Origin: an uncultured Clostridia bacterium
Lineage (GTDB): Bacteria > Bacillota > Clostridia > TANB77 > CAG-508
NCBI GenBank assembly: GCA_947426305.1
Contig: CANEDP010000002.1
Coordinates: 1-64,000 of the forward strand
Reading direction: 5' to 3'
DNA: 64,000 bases
Shown here: positions 1 to 9,761 of the stretch, piece after piece
Layout of the letters: the number at the start of each line of letters is the position of its first letter
Position numbering within the stretch: the stretch's first letter is position 1
Notes under the pieces: generated by a model
Database searches by the model: none
Seen by the model: the letters and a program-made list of their open reading frames with translations, nothing else
Told to the model about the DNA's origin: nothing
Program-made: the position numbers and the translations under genes

Positions 1-213
1 TAGTAGAATGTAAATATATGAAAAAAAGGAAAAAGAAGAGAATAGAAAAGAAGTAGAGTTGTAATAAAAATATAGTAGAATGTAAATATATGTAAGGGAA
101 AGACAAGATACTTATACAGGTAGCGTTGTAATAAAAATATAGTAGAATGTAAATATCTATTTTTTCCATTTTACTTCTCTCCTTCTTTTGTTGTAATAAA
201 AATATAGTAGAAT
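1..213 (+). CRISPR. Distal end of a CRISPR array (continues off the left edge); 30-nt repeat GTTGTAATAAAAATATAGTAGAATGTAAAT
   Basis: Partial repeat 1-15, full repeats at 58-87 and 125-154, degenerate terminal repeat 190-213 (first 24 nt match). Intervening sequences of 42, 37 and 35 nt are non-identical. The degenerate copy at the right suggests the leader lies to the left. Confidence 0.85.
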
Positions 214-219
214 CCACTA

Positions 220-939
220 TTATCCCATCCAACAAACGTCAACCCCGTCAGGATTAACCATTGGAACCAAATAGAGCGACACTTCCGAAAACAATTCTCT
301 GGGGTCTTTTCCATAAATTTGAATACCATTCACATAACTTTTTGATAAATTTTCCAAAAATTTCATTAACAAAGGACTCGTAATCCATTCGTTTGCGTGT
401 GTTGAAGCACAATAAAATATTTCTTTTGCACCATTTCCAAATCTGATAGCAGGAATATTTTTCCCAAGCACACTCGTACCAATTAGCGAGATTTCAAGAA
501 ATGGATAAATCGTCTTTAAAGCAGATAAATTCATTTCCATAAAATCCGAAGTGTAACTAATATTGGTTGGTACAACACTACCAAACGGTACAATAATTTG
601 TTGCCCAATATGTAAATTCTCAGAATCAATATCTGGATTTGCATATAAAATGCTGTCAACTGTGGTAGAAAAATTTCGTGCAATGACGAAAAGAGTATCT
701 CCACTTTTTACCGTATAGTTTGTATATCCATTAATATATGGAAACAAAGCATCCCATGTATTATTGCCTACAATTCCATCGCTTGTCAAACCGAAATTTC
801 TTTGAAAATTCTTGACAGCATTTTCTGTCTGTGTGCCGAAATTTCCATCAATACTTCCACTATAAAACCCCAATTTTTTCAAAGTACTTTGCAAAAGTTC
901 TACATAGGGTCCAGTCGAATTTAAACGTAAAATAACCAT
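220..939 (-). pseudogene. Peptidoglycan-binding + LysM + M14 zinc carboxypeptidase, 3'-truncated next to the CRISPR array
   Basis: PG_binding_1-like N-terminus, LysM ([16 protein letters not shown]), M14 zinc motif (STHANEW), PMVNPDGVD, then stop; the second His ligand and catalytic Glu region are missing. Confidence 0.8.
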
Positions 940-1055
940 ATTAAAAATCCTTCCTTACTTATATTTTTTATTTTATAATATGAAAAAAAATAAAAATTGT
1001 GAAAATATTGACTTTACAGAAAAACATTGATAAAATAAATAAGAAGGAGAAAATT

Positions 1056-2097
1056 ATGGAAAATTTCAATATCGGAGAGAATCTTGAAACGATAAAAAGT
1101 TTAAGTAATCAAATAACAAGAACATATAGAGGAGTACTTAAAAATGAAAGACATTTTAAAGAAAAAGCGAAAAGCTTAGGAGTACCTTATAGCAAAAATA
1201 CTTTTAATACAGGAATTCCAAATCAGGTTGATAGGATTCAAAATACAATAAAACACATCCAAAAAATAATAGAAGATGCAAATTCTACAGAAAATGATGG
1301 ATTAGAAACAGATATGAAAAAATTAATTCCAATGATAAACGGAATCAAATTTTCAATGATATCAGCTACAACATTGGAAGAAACTGTTCAATTACACGAA
1401 AATCAATCTGAGAATGAAATTAAAAGAAATTTGTACAACAAAGTGCAAAAAACAATTCAAGAAGCAAAAATAAAAAAATATAGAAATTGTCGAGATGAAG
1501 AATCTCAAAAAAAAGTTGGCCTTTTAGGAAAGCTAATGGGAAAAGAAGAGATTAAAAATGAAAAAGTGAATCAAATGAACTTGAAAATTCAATTAGCAGA
1601 AGCAGCTCAACCAGAAGAACAGGAAAATTATAGTGTTAAAGATATGTTAGTTGATTTATGGGTTTGTGCCAAAACAGAATTTGATGGATATTTGACTCCT
1701 GAAATGTTTAAATTATACAATGCAATTAATCAACAATACAAACCAGAACGGAGCAGAAATTTTTTCAATTGAACAAATGAAGATGCTAGCAGATGAAAAA
1801 ATAAAAGAACAACAAAGTAAACTACCAGTACAAATTTCGGATATACCAAAAGCACCACGATTTTTTGGAAAGACAAGATTTCAAACAAATTTACTAAAAC
1901 GAGAAAATATGGCATTGCGAAACCAGATTGTAGAAGAAAATGGAAAAAGAGGTATGGGTTTTGTAAAAGTATCAGATACACAAGATGCTCTTTCACTATT
2001 TACTAATACGTTAAAGAAAATTGATAATCAAATAAAACAAGGAATTCAAGTAGGTAAAGAAGATAGAGAAGTAAAGGATTTGTGGGAGAAAAGTTGA
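1056..2097 (+). CDS. Conserved protein of unknown function, split by +1 shift at CGG 1749-1751
   Basis: ORFs 999..1772 and 1720..2097 overlap with +1 offset; GAA (C) GGA GCA GAA joins them; RBS AAGGAG before ATG 1056. Confidence 0.65.
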
Positions 2098-2154
2098 CAA
2101 ATTCGAATAAATGTAATATAACTAACATATATTAAATAAAAGGGGGAAAAACAA

Positions 2155-3357
2155 ATGGAATCAGAAAACAAAAATGAATCCAATAACAAATCAAAAAAAG
2201 TGCTTTTTGTAGTTATGATAGTAATTGTAGCTATTCTTGGTTTAGCAGTAATTGCTATGGCAGCCAATAAAACTCCAAAAGCAATTTTTGAAAAGCAAAT
2301 TGACAAACTTTTTACATATGAAAATGCAGAAAATCACAAATCAATGAAAATGAATATGGAATTAGCTATGCACATTGATGGTGGGGAAGAAACAGAAGAA
2401 ATGGCAAATTTGCTAAATGATGCAAAAATGTCTTTCAATATGGAAATTGACAACGAAACAAAAGACGAACAATATGGTATTAAATTAACAAAAGGAGAAG
2501 ACGAAATTATTAATGCTAATGCAAAAATGGATTCTGAATCAGAAAAAGCCTATGTTAATTTAGGAGAAATTTTTAACAAGACGATTGCAATGGATATTTC
2601 TGAACTACTTGAAGATGGAGCGGATGCTACAGAATCTCTAAACTTTATGCAATTGTTAACCGCTAAAAAAGCAGAAGCTATTTTGAAAAAGGAAATTAAA
2701 AATGAGTTAAAAACAGAATATTTTGTTTCTGAAAAAACAACAATTGATGGTGAAAACATAACGAAAAATGTTTTAAAAATGTCAGGAAAAGAATTAAAAG
2801 AAGCTATCCAAAATGTATGCCAAAATCTATCAAACAATGATGAATTTATTGGTTGCTTTGAAGATGGTGCAGAAGTAAAAAGTATGCTACAAGATATCAT
2901 CAATCAAATCGATGACACTGAAATTTCGGATGATACATATTTTGAATTAGATTTATATACAAAAGGAATTCTTCCAGAAATTGTAAGAGTTGACTTTGTT
3001 ATAACAGACAATGGCGAAGAAATAAGAATTCAAATGACACAAGTGTCAAGTGAAGAATATGCTTATGAAATCGTAGAAGATGACGAGAAAATCATAGAAG
3101 GAACTGTAAAAATCCAAGATAATGGAGATCAAGCAACAGCCGAAGTAACTGCAACAGCCGAAGGAATCACAGTAACAGCTACTGCAACAGGTAATGTTGT
3201 TTATGACGAAGAACTTAGCGAATTTGATATGAACGATGTTGTAAATTCAGAAGAACTAACAATGGAAGATATTATGGTAATATATGGCAACTTTTTACAA
3301 AGTAATTTGTATGATTTGATTGAACAATTTTCAGGAGATACAACTATCATGGAATAG
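2155..3357 (+). CDS. Membrane-anchored protein of unknown function
   Basis: 400-aa ORF, one N-terminal TM segment, RBS. Confidence 0.75.
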   Translation: MESENKNESNNKSKKVLFVVMIVIVAILGLAVIAMAANKTPKAIFEKQIDKLFTYENAENHKSMKMNMELAMHIDGGEETEEMANLLNDAKMSFNMEIDNETKDEQYGIKLTKGEDEIINANAKMDSESEKAYVNLGEIFNKTIAMDISELLEDGADATESLNFMQLLTAKKAEAILKKEIKNELKTEYFVSEKTTIDGENITKNVLKMSGKELKEAIQNVCQNLSNNDEFIGCFEDGAEVKSMLQDIINQIDDTEISDDTYFELDLYTKGILPEIVRVDFVITDNGEEIRIQMTQVSSEEYAYEIVEDDEKIIEGTVKIQDNGDQATAEVTATAEGITVTATATGNVVYDEELSEFDMNDVVNSEELTMEDIMVIYGNFLQSNLYDLIEQFSGDTTIME

Positions 3358-3463
3358 AGTATAAAACCTAGCAAAAGAGTGATACGAAATCGTATGGCTC
3401 TTTTTATATTTAATTTTTAATAATACTTGCCATTTTTCTGAATATGTTATAAAATAAACAAAA

Positions 3464-3790
3464 ATGTACCAAAAGATGAGGTTAAAAATGTTAAAAAAAT
3501 ACGAAAATCAAACAGTAATGGAAACTCAGGAATATACGCAGATTTTAAATTATTTTCATCATGAGTATACGCAAATGCTAAGAAATTTTTTGCAAAGGCA
3601 TGAGATTGCCATCAAAGAAAGTGATTGCTTAATTGATTATATCGTAAAAACAAGGCTATTTATGCCAAAATATTCTTTATATACAATTCCGATTACCAAT
3701 GCCATGTACAATGAAGATGTTCCAGAAGATATGAAATATACGTTATTAATGAACAGTTATCCTACTGTAAAAAATGCATTTAATCAATAA
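3464..3790 (+). CDS. Hypothetical protein
   Basis: 108-aa ORF upstream of hslO. Confidence 0.5.
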   Translation: MYQKMRLKMLKKYENQTVMETQEYTQILNYFHHEYTQMLRNFLQRHEIAIKESDCLIDYIVKTRLFMPKYSLYTIPITNAMYNEDVPEDMKYTLLMNSYPTVKNAFNQ

Positions 3791-3806
3791 AGAAAGGAAG
3801 ATAAAA

Positions 3807-4701
3807 ATGGATAGAACGATAAAAGGATTAGCCCATGAAGGAAAAGTAAGTTGTATCGCAGCAGAAACGACAGAATTAATCGAATATATCCGAAATTTGC
3901 ACGATTTAACGCCAACAACTACAGCCGTTTTAGGAAGAATTGCCACGATTTCAGGCATGATGGGGTTGACGGAAATCAAAGAAAAAGAGGATAGTATTAC
4001 CGTCCAAATCAATGGCAGGGGACCAGTTCGGTTCGATTGTTTCTGTCATAAAAAGAGAAAATAACAAATCATTAATAAAATTATATGCGCAAAATCCAAA
4101 AGTCGAGTTGCCATTAAATGAAAATGGAAAAATTGCAGTAGGTGAGGCAGTTGGAACGAATGGATTTTTGAATATCATTCGAGAGAATGAATTGACGGAG
4201 AAAGCATATAATGGCTTAGTACCATTAGTTTCAGGAGAAATTGCAGAAGATTTTACAGAATATTTTGCTAAATCTCAGCAGAAACCAACGGTAATTGCTT
4301 TGGGTGTTTTGGTTGACAAAAACGGAGTCAAACGAAGTGGTGGTTATATGATTCAGTTAATGCCAGATGCGACAGAAGAGGAGATTTCAAAAATTGAGCA
4401 AGCGGTTCGTCATTCTCAAACGGTAAGTCAAATGTTAGAGCAAAATATGAGTTTGGAAGAAATGGTAAGAACGGTTACAGGAGATGAAAATGCGTTATTT
4501 TTGATTGATGATTTAAAAATTGAATTCAAATGTGATTGCTCGAAAGAACGTTTTGCCGATGGTTTGGCTTCGATTGGAAAGACGGAACTTGAAAAAATTA
4601 TTGAAGAAGATGGAAAAGCCAATACGAGATGTCATTTTTGCAATCAGGAATATGATTTTTCGAAGGAAGAATTGGAAGAAATTAGAAAAACATTAAAATA
4701 A
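3807..4701 (+). CDS. hslO: Hsp33 redox chaperone, split by +1 shift at CGG 4029-4031
   Basis: RTIKGLAHEG...INGRGPV | GSIVSV...; C-terminal CxC...CxxC zinc motif (CDC, CHFC). GTT (C) GGT TCG ATT restores the frame. Confidence 0.85.
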
Positions 4702-4713
4702 TAGAGGAAACGA

Positions 4714-5913
4714 ATGAAGAAATTTGAAAATGTAGCAATGATAGAAACAAATGAAAAATGGAAAGAGGCAATCAAAAGGCAAGATGAATTATATTCGCAT
4801 GGTTTATCCTCTTTAAGAACCGAGTTTGATCGAGATTATACGAGGATTATTAATTCGAATGCTTATAAGCGATTAAAACATAAAACCCAAGTTTTTTTCT
4901 CGCCAGAAAATGACCATATTTGTACAAGAATTGAGCATGTCAATCTAGTAGAATCGGTGAGTTACACAATTGCCAGTTTTCTGGGACTGAATACAGAACT
5001 TACCAAAGCGATTGCTGTGGCGCATGATTTGGGGCACAGTTCGTTTGGGCATCAAGGAGAGAAGATTTTATCGAGCATTTCGGAGCGAGAAATTGGTGAG
5101 AAATTTTGGCACGAGAAAAACGGACTTCATTTTGTAGATGATATTGAATTATTGGTTGATTTTGAAAATAGAAAGCGAAATTTGAATTTAACATATGCGG
5201 TTCGAGATGGAATTGTTTCGCATTGTGGCGAAATTGATGAGAATTCTTTGAAGCCAAGAATGGAAAATATTGATTTGAAAAATTATCTTGAACCAAATCA
5301 ATATGCACCATATACTTGGGAGGCTTGTGTCGTAAAAATTGCGGATAAGATTTCCTATATTGGAAGAGATATGGAAGATGCGAGAGTAATGAAATTATTA
5401 GATGACGAGGACTTGAAAAAAATTGATACTTTGATTCAGAAAATGGATGTGAATAATACAAATATTATGAATTATTTAACTGTTGATTTGTGCCAAAATA
5501 GTTCTCCTGAGTGTGGATTATGTTTTTCAGATGAAGCATTGGAGGTTATGAAACTGATAAAAGATTTCAATTATGAAAAAATTTATCGAAATGAAAAAAT
5601 GATGCCAACGATTCGTTATTTTAAGGTTTTAATGAATGAAATTTTTTATTGTTTGAAGAATGAATTTGATGGAAAACGCACAATATATCATTTAAAGTGT
5701 CTTGCAAGGTATTATCCGAATTTATCTCAAGAATTCGTGGCTTGGCTTTCCAATTATGCCAAAACAGAAGATAGAAAAGAAACAGAATATAATAATAAAA
5801 TTGTGTATGATTTAGAAAACGAAAAAGATTATTGCAAAGCAATTATTGATTATATTTCTGGAATGACGGATTCGTATATTAGTCAGATCTATAAAGAAAT
5901 TGTTTGTTTTTAA
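4714..5913 (+). CDS. dgt: dGTP triphosphohydrolase-like HD protein
   Basis: RTEFDRDYTRIINSNAYKRLKHKTQVF, HDLGHSSFGHQGE. Confidence 0.85.
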   Translation: MKKFENVAMIETNEKWKEAIKRQDELYSHGLSSLRTEFDRDYTRIINSNAYKRLKHKTQVFFSPENDHICTRIEHVNLVESVSYTIASFLGLNTELTKAIAVAHDLGHSSFGHQGEKILSSISEREIGEKFWHEKNGLHFVDDIELLVDFENRKRNLNLTYAVRDGIVSHCGEIDENSLKPRMENIDLKNYLEPNQYAPYTWEACVVKIADKISYIGRDMEDARVMKLLDDEDLKKIDTLIQKMDVNNTNIMNYLTVDLCQNSSPECGLCFSDEALEVMKLIKDFNYEKIYRNEKMMPTIRYFKVLMNEIFYCLKNEFDGKRTIYHLKCLARYYPNLSQEFVAWLSNYAKTEDRKETEYNNKIVYDLENEKDYCKAIIDYISGMTDSYISQIYKEIVCF

Positions 5914-5928
5914 AAGGAGGAAAAAAGT

Positions 5929-6186
5929 ATGCAATACAAATTTAAACCACAAGGTGTTTGTTCACAAGAAATGATTGTAGATGTGGAGAATGGAATTATT
6001 CGAAAGGCGCAAATTGTTGGAGGGTGTGCAGGAAATACAGTCGGACTATCCAATCTTCTGGTTGGAATGACGGTGGAAGAAGCCATCAAACGATTAAAAG
6101 GAATTCCATGTGGCTATAAAAGTACATCTTGCCCAGACCAGATGGCGAAGGGATTGGAGGAGATTCAGAAGAAGGTGAAAGGGTGA
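5929..6186 (+). CDS. TSCPD domain protein
   Basis: Small ORF with STSCPDQMA motif. Confidence 0.75.
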   Translation: MQYKFKPQGVCSQEMIVDVENGIIRKAQIVGGCAGNTVGLSNLLVGMTVEEAIKRLKGIPCGYKSTSCPDQMAKGLEEIQKKVKG

Positions 6187-6220
6187 TGCGATATCGTTCT
6201 GACAAAAGAATGACATGATA

Positions 6221-6266
6221 AAAAATCAAGGTATTATTCGGATTTCGGAATAATACCTTGATTTTT
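6221..6266 (+). terminator. Strong hairpin, likely intrinsic terminator
   Basis: AAAAATCAAGGTATTATTC...GAATAATACCTTGATTTTT, 19-bp stem. Confidence 0.7.
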
Positions 6267-6548
6267 AAAACTTGAAATACATTTGGAAATTATAAATCTT
6301 TTTAAGCAGTTAGCAATTTATTTTAAGAAAAATTTATGATTAATATTACACAAAATATTGACAAACATAAATAACTATGGTATAAACTTAAGCAATCTAA
6401 GAACAATTTCTATGTTCAAAAAATTCAGGCGATTCTGCCAAAATTTCAGGTAAGATGACAAAAGTAATTGTCGAATAAAAACAGTAAAATTGTAGTAAAA
6501 GATGTTGAATAATCAAGGGAAATTTGCTATAATAGAAAGGAAGAATAA

Positions 6549-7355
6549 GTGAAATATAATTTAAAGAGTGATATTATTTTTAAAGCGTTTTTTGGCCGAA
6601 AAGGCAATGAAACATTTTTAAAGGAATTTTTGGTAGCGCTTTTGAAAATTGAGATAAAAAAGATTGTCATTAAAGATGAAGTAAGTATTGAAAAACTTTT
6701 TAAGGAAGAAAAAGGTGGAAGACTTGACTTACTTGTTCAGTTAAATGACGGAATTTCAATTGATATAGAAATGCAAATTCAAAAACAAATTGATTATTTG
6801 GAACGAACTTCTTTATATGCTTCTAAAATGATGGCAAGAGAACAAGGAAATGGCTTAAAATATGGGAAATTGAATCAAATAATTTTAATTAATATTTTGG
6901 ATTTTGAATTGCTTGAAGTAGAAGATTATTTATCAGAAACAGCCATTGTATTGAAAAAACATCGAGAATATGAAATAATAAAAAATCCCAAATGGTATTT
7001 CATAGAACTGCCGAAATTCAGAAAAGCAAATGTAGATATGGAAGATAAGTTAAATCAATGGCTAGTATTTATTGATGATTATGATAGGGGGAAAATAAGA
7101 ATGGCGGAAAATAAAAATAAAACCTTAAAAGAAGCACGAAACGTGATGAATTATTTGACTGGTGATGAAGAAATAAGAAGGCTTGTGGAATTGAGGGAGC
7201 GATGGGCATTTGATAGAAATATGGATGTGAAATGTGAGAGATATCAAAAAGCAAGAGAAATTGCCCAAAAATTATTAAAAAAGGGTGTCAGCATAGAAAT
7301 TATTATGGAAAGTACAGGGTTGACAAAAGAGGAAATAGAAGAATTGGCTATCTAA
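6549..7355 (+). CDS. Rpn/PD-(D/E)XK nuclease-family transposase-like protein
   Basis: DIIFKAFFG...FLVALL...GGRLDLLVQLNDGISIDIEMQIQ...ERTSLYASKM; GTG start. Confidence 0.8.
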   Translation: MKYNLKSDIIFKAFFGRKGNETFLKEFLVALLKIEIKKIVIKDEVSIEKLFKEEKGGRLDLLVQLNDGISIDIEMQIQKQIDYLERTSLYASKMMAREQGNGLKYGKLNQIILINILDFELLEVEDYLSETAIVLKKHREYEIIKNPKWYFIELPKFRKANVDMEDKLNQWLVFIDDYDRGKIRMAENKNKTLKEARNVMNYLTGDEEIRRLVELRERWAFDRNMDVKCERYQKAREIAQKLLKKGVSIEIIMESTGLTKEEIEELAI

Positions 7356-8211
7356 TATTTCCATTTTGATAAATATAATCTGCAATCTCTCGAAATTGCT
7401 CTAACGTAAGTTTTTCTCCACGAATTTTTAAGTCAATATGTAATTCATTTAACATTTTTTCAAAAAATTCTCGCTCACCTAATTTTCCCAATACAAATGT
7501 ATTAATAAGTGTTTTTCTTTTTTGAAGAAAAGCGGTTTTGATGGTTTTGAAAAACAAATTTTCATCGAGTGGAGAAACGGCAGGTTTTTCTAATAATTCC
7601 AAGTGAATAACGCTTGAGTCTACTTGTGGACTTGGAATAAAGCACGTATTTGACACATGAGTGACCAAATTTGGTTTTGTGTAATAATGAATACTATAAG
7701 TAATACTTCCAGTGTTTTTTCCGCTGGGAGTTTCTACTAAGCGTTCAGCAACTTCTTTTTGAACCATAACGGTGATGCTTTCTAAATTCAATTTGTCTTC
7801 TAATAATTTCATAATAATGGGTGTTGTAATATAATATGGCAAATTTGCTACAACTTTTGCTGATTGGTAGGTTTCTAGGTTTTCATTAATTAAAGTTTGC
7901 AAATCTACTTTTAAAACGTCTTCATTAATTAATTCAAAATTGTTGTATAGTTGAAAACGGTCATTTAAAATATCGAGCATTTTTTTGTCAAGTTCAATGC
8001 AAATCACTTTGCCTGCTTTTTCTAGTAAACGAGCAGTAAGAGTGCCAAGCCCAGGACCAATTTCGATGACTAAATCGTTTTTTGAAATATTAGCTGATGT
8101 AACAATGGAGTCAACAATATTTTCATCGATTAAAAAGTTTTGCCCGAAATTTTTGTTGGCAGTAATGTGATATTTTTTTAGAATAAATTTTGTTTCTTGA
8201 GTAAGGTTCAT
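7348..8211 (-). CDS. rsmA: 16S rRNA dimethyladenosine transferase
   Basis: NKNFGQNFLIDENIV, EIGPGLGTLT, NLPYYITTPI; ATG at 8211 chosen over the longer ORF start. Confidence 0.95.
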   Translation of the reverse strand: MNLTQETKFILKKYHITANKNFGQNFLIDENIVDSIVTSANISKNDLVIEIGPGLGTLTARLLEKAGKVICIELDKKMLDILNDRFQLYNNFELINEDVLKVDLQTLINENLETYQSAKVVANLPYYITTPIIMKLLEDKLNLESITVMVQKEVAERLVETPSGKNTGSITYSIHYYTKPNLVTHVSNTCFIPSPQVDSSVIHLELLEKPAVSPLDENLFFKTIKTAFLQKRKTLINTFVLGKLGEREFFEKMLNELHIDLKIRGEKLTLEQFREIADYIYQNGNIR

Positions 8212-8333
8212 GGTAAAAATCCTTTCTAGAAATAGTATAACATAGAAAAAGGAAAATAGCAATTCGTATTGTGTAAATAAAAAATATGTGATAAAATAAT
8301 GAAAAGAAATTTTTTTGCAGAAAGGAACCAAAT

Positions 8334-8888
8334 ATGAAAGAAGAATTTTTAAAATTATTAAAAACAATTGAGCGCGAAGGAATGGACAAACTGATTGAAT
8401 TTATTGAAAAATCCGATTTTTTTAAAGCACCTGCTAGCACAAAATATCATGGTGCATACGAAGGCGGACTTTTGGAACATAGTATGAAAGTATATGAAAT
8501 TTTGCAAAATAAAGTGAAAAATTCAGTTATCGAAATAAACGCAAGTGAAGAAACTTTGATTATTGTTGCATTGTTGCATGACATTTGCAAAGTCAATTTC
8601 TATAAAGTTGATTACAGAAATGCTAAAAATTCCTTTGGCGAATGGGAAAAAGTGCCCTATTATACAATTGAAGACACGATTCCATATGGTCATGGCGAAA
8701 AAAGTGTCATGATGATTACAGAATACATAAAACTTACCGTAGAAGAAAAATACTGTATTCGTTGGCATATGGGATTTACAGAGCCAAAAGAAGTCTATGG
8801 AACATTAGGTCAAGCTTTCAAAAAATTTCCACTTGCTTTGTTATTACATGAAGCTGACTTAGAAGCAAGTTATTTTTTTGATATATAA
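8334..8888 (+). CDS. HD-domain hydrolase
   Basis: HGAYEGGLLEHSMKV...ALLHDICKV. Confidence 0.75.
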   Translation: MKEEFLKLLKTIEREGMDKLIEFIEKSDFFKAPASTKYHGAYEGGLLEHSMKVYEILQNKVKNSVIEINASEETLIIVALLHDICKVNFYKVDYRNAKNSFGEWEKVPYYTIEDTIPYGHGEKSVMMITEYIKLTVEEKYCIRWHMGFTEPKEVYGTLGQAFKKFPLALLLHEADLEASYFFDI

Positions 8889-8939
8889 TATTGCTATAAA
8901 ATTTGGCAAATGGTATAATCAGGTAAAGGAGAAATCATT

Positions 8940-9653
8940 TTGAGCACATTATATGAATTGTTGCAAGTTAAGGAAAATGCGACTCAAGAAGAAATAACAG
9001 AGTCTTATCATAAAATATTGCAAAAAGCAGATTCTTTGCCACCAAATGAAACAGTTATTGAACAAGTTAGAAGAATAAAAATTGCTTATGGTATTTTGTC
9101 TGATTCTGAAAAGCGTAAAAAATACGATTCCGATTTAGCAACTAAAAGAGCAGAAGAATTACTAGAAAATGTTCAAGTAAAAAACGAAAAAGAGCCAGAA
9201 AATTTAGTAGAATCAAACAAAGAAGAAAGACTTAGAAAGACCATTTCAAATCAAATCAATAACATAATGGATAATTATGAAGAACAAAAAATAAAGCAAG
9301 AACAGCAAAAAAAATTGGCTGAAAAACAAGCCAAAAAAGAATTTCGCAAAGCCAAAAGAGAAGCGCAAAAACAGCAACAAATTAAACGCGAAATGCAAAT
9401 TCAAGCGTATGGAGATTATTTGCAAAAACAAGGTTATAAAGTAAAATATCCATGGACATGGTTACGAGTCAAACGATTACTAATAGCGATATTTGCTGTG
9501 ATTGTTAGCCTATTTATTTTGTGGCATATTCCATTTGTAAAAAACTCACTTACAAATTTGTACCAAGAAAACTTTGTCATAAAATTTTTAGTTGATATTA
9601 CTTCCTCAATTTTGACAAGCATAATAGATGGAATCAAATCAATTTTTCAATAA
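8940..9653 (+). CDS. J-domain protein with C-terminal TM segment
   Basis: J-domain-like N-terminus (LYELLQVKENATQEEITESYHKIL...AYGILSDSEKRKKYD); TM near the C-terminus. Confidence 0.75.
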   Translation: MSTLYELLQVKENATQEEITESYHKILQKADSLPPNETVIEQVRRIKIAYGILSDSEKRKKYDSDLATKRAEELLENVQVKNEKEPENLVESNKEERLRKTISNQINNIMDNYEEQKIKQEQQKKLAEKQAKKEFRKAKREAQKQQQIKREMQIQAYGDYLQKQGYKVKYPWTWLRVKRLLIAIFAVIVSLFILWHIPFVKNSLTNLYQENFVIKFLVDITSSILTSIIDGIKSIFQ

Positions 9654-9761
9654 AAAAGCGTGAGAAATTTTGCGAAGCAAAATTTCGCTCGCCTATATAT
9701 TAAGAAATATCGGAGATGTTTCTTAATATATAGGGGCGATTATTAATTGCTCGCACCAAGA

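Noticed and set aside
5000-5461. 153-aa antisense ORF over dgt
   Set aside because: Shadow ORF opposite a conserved gene; low-complexity AT-driven composition.
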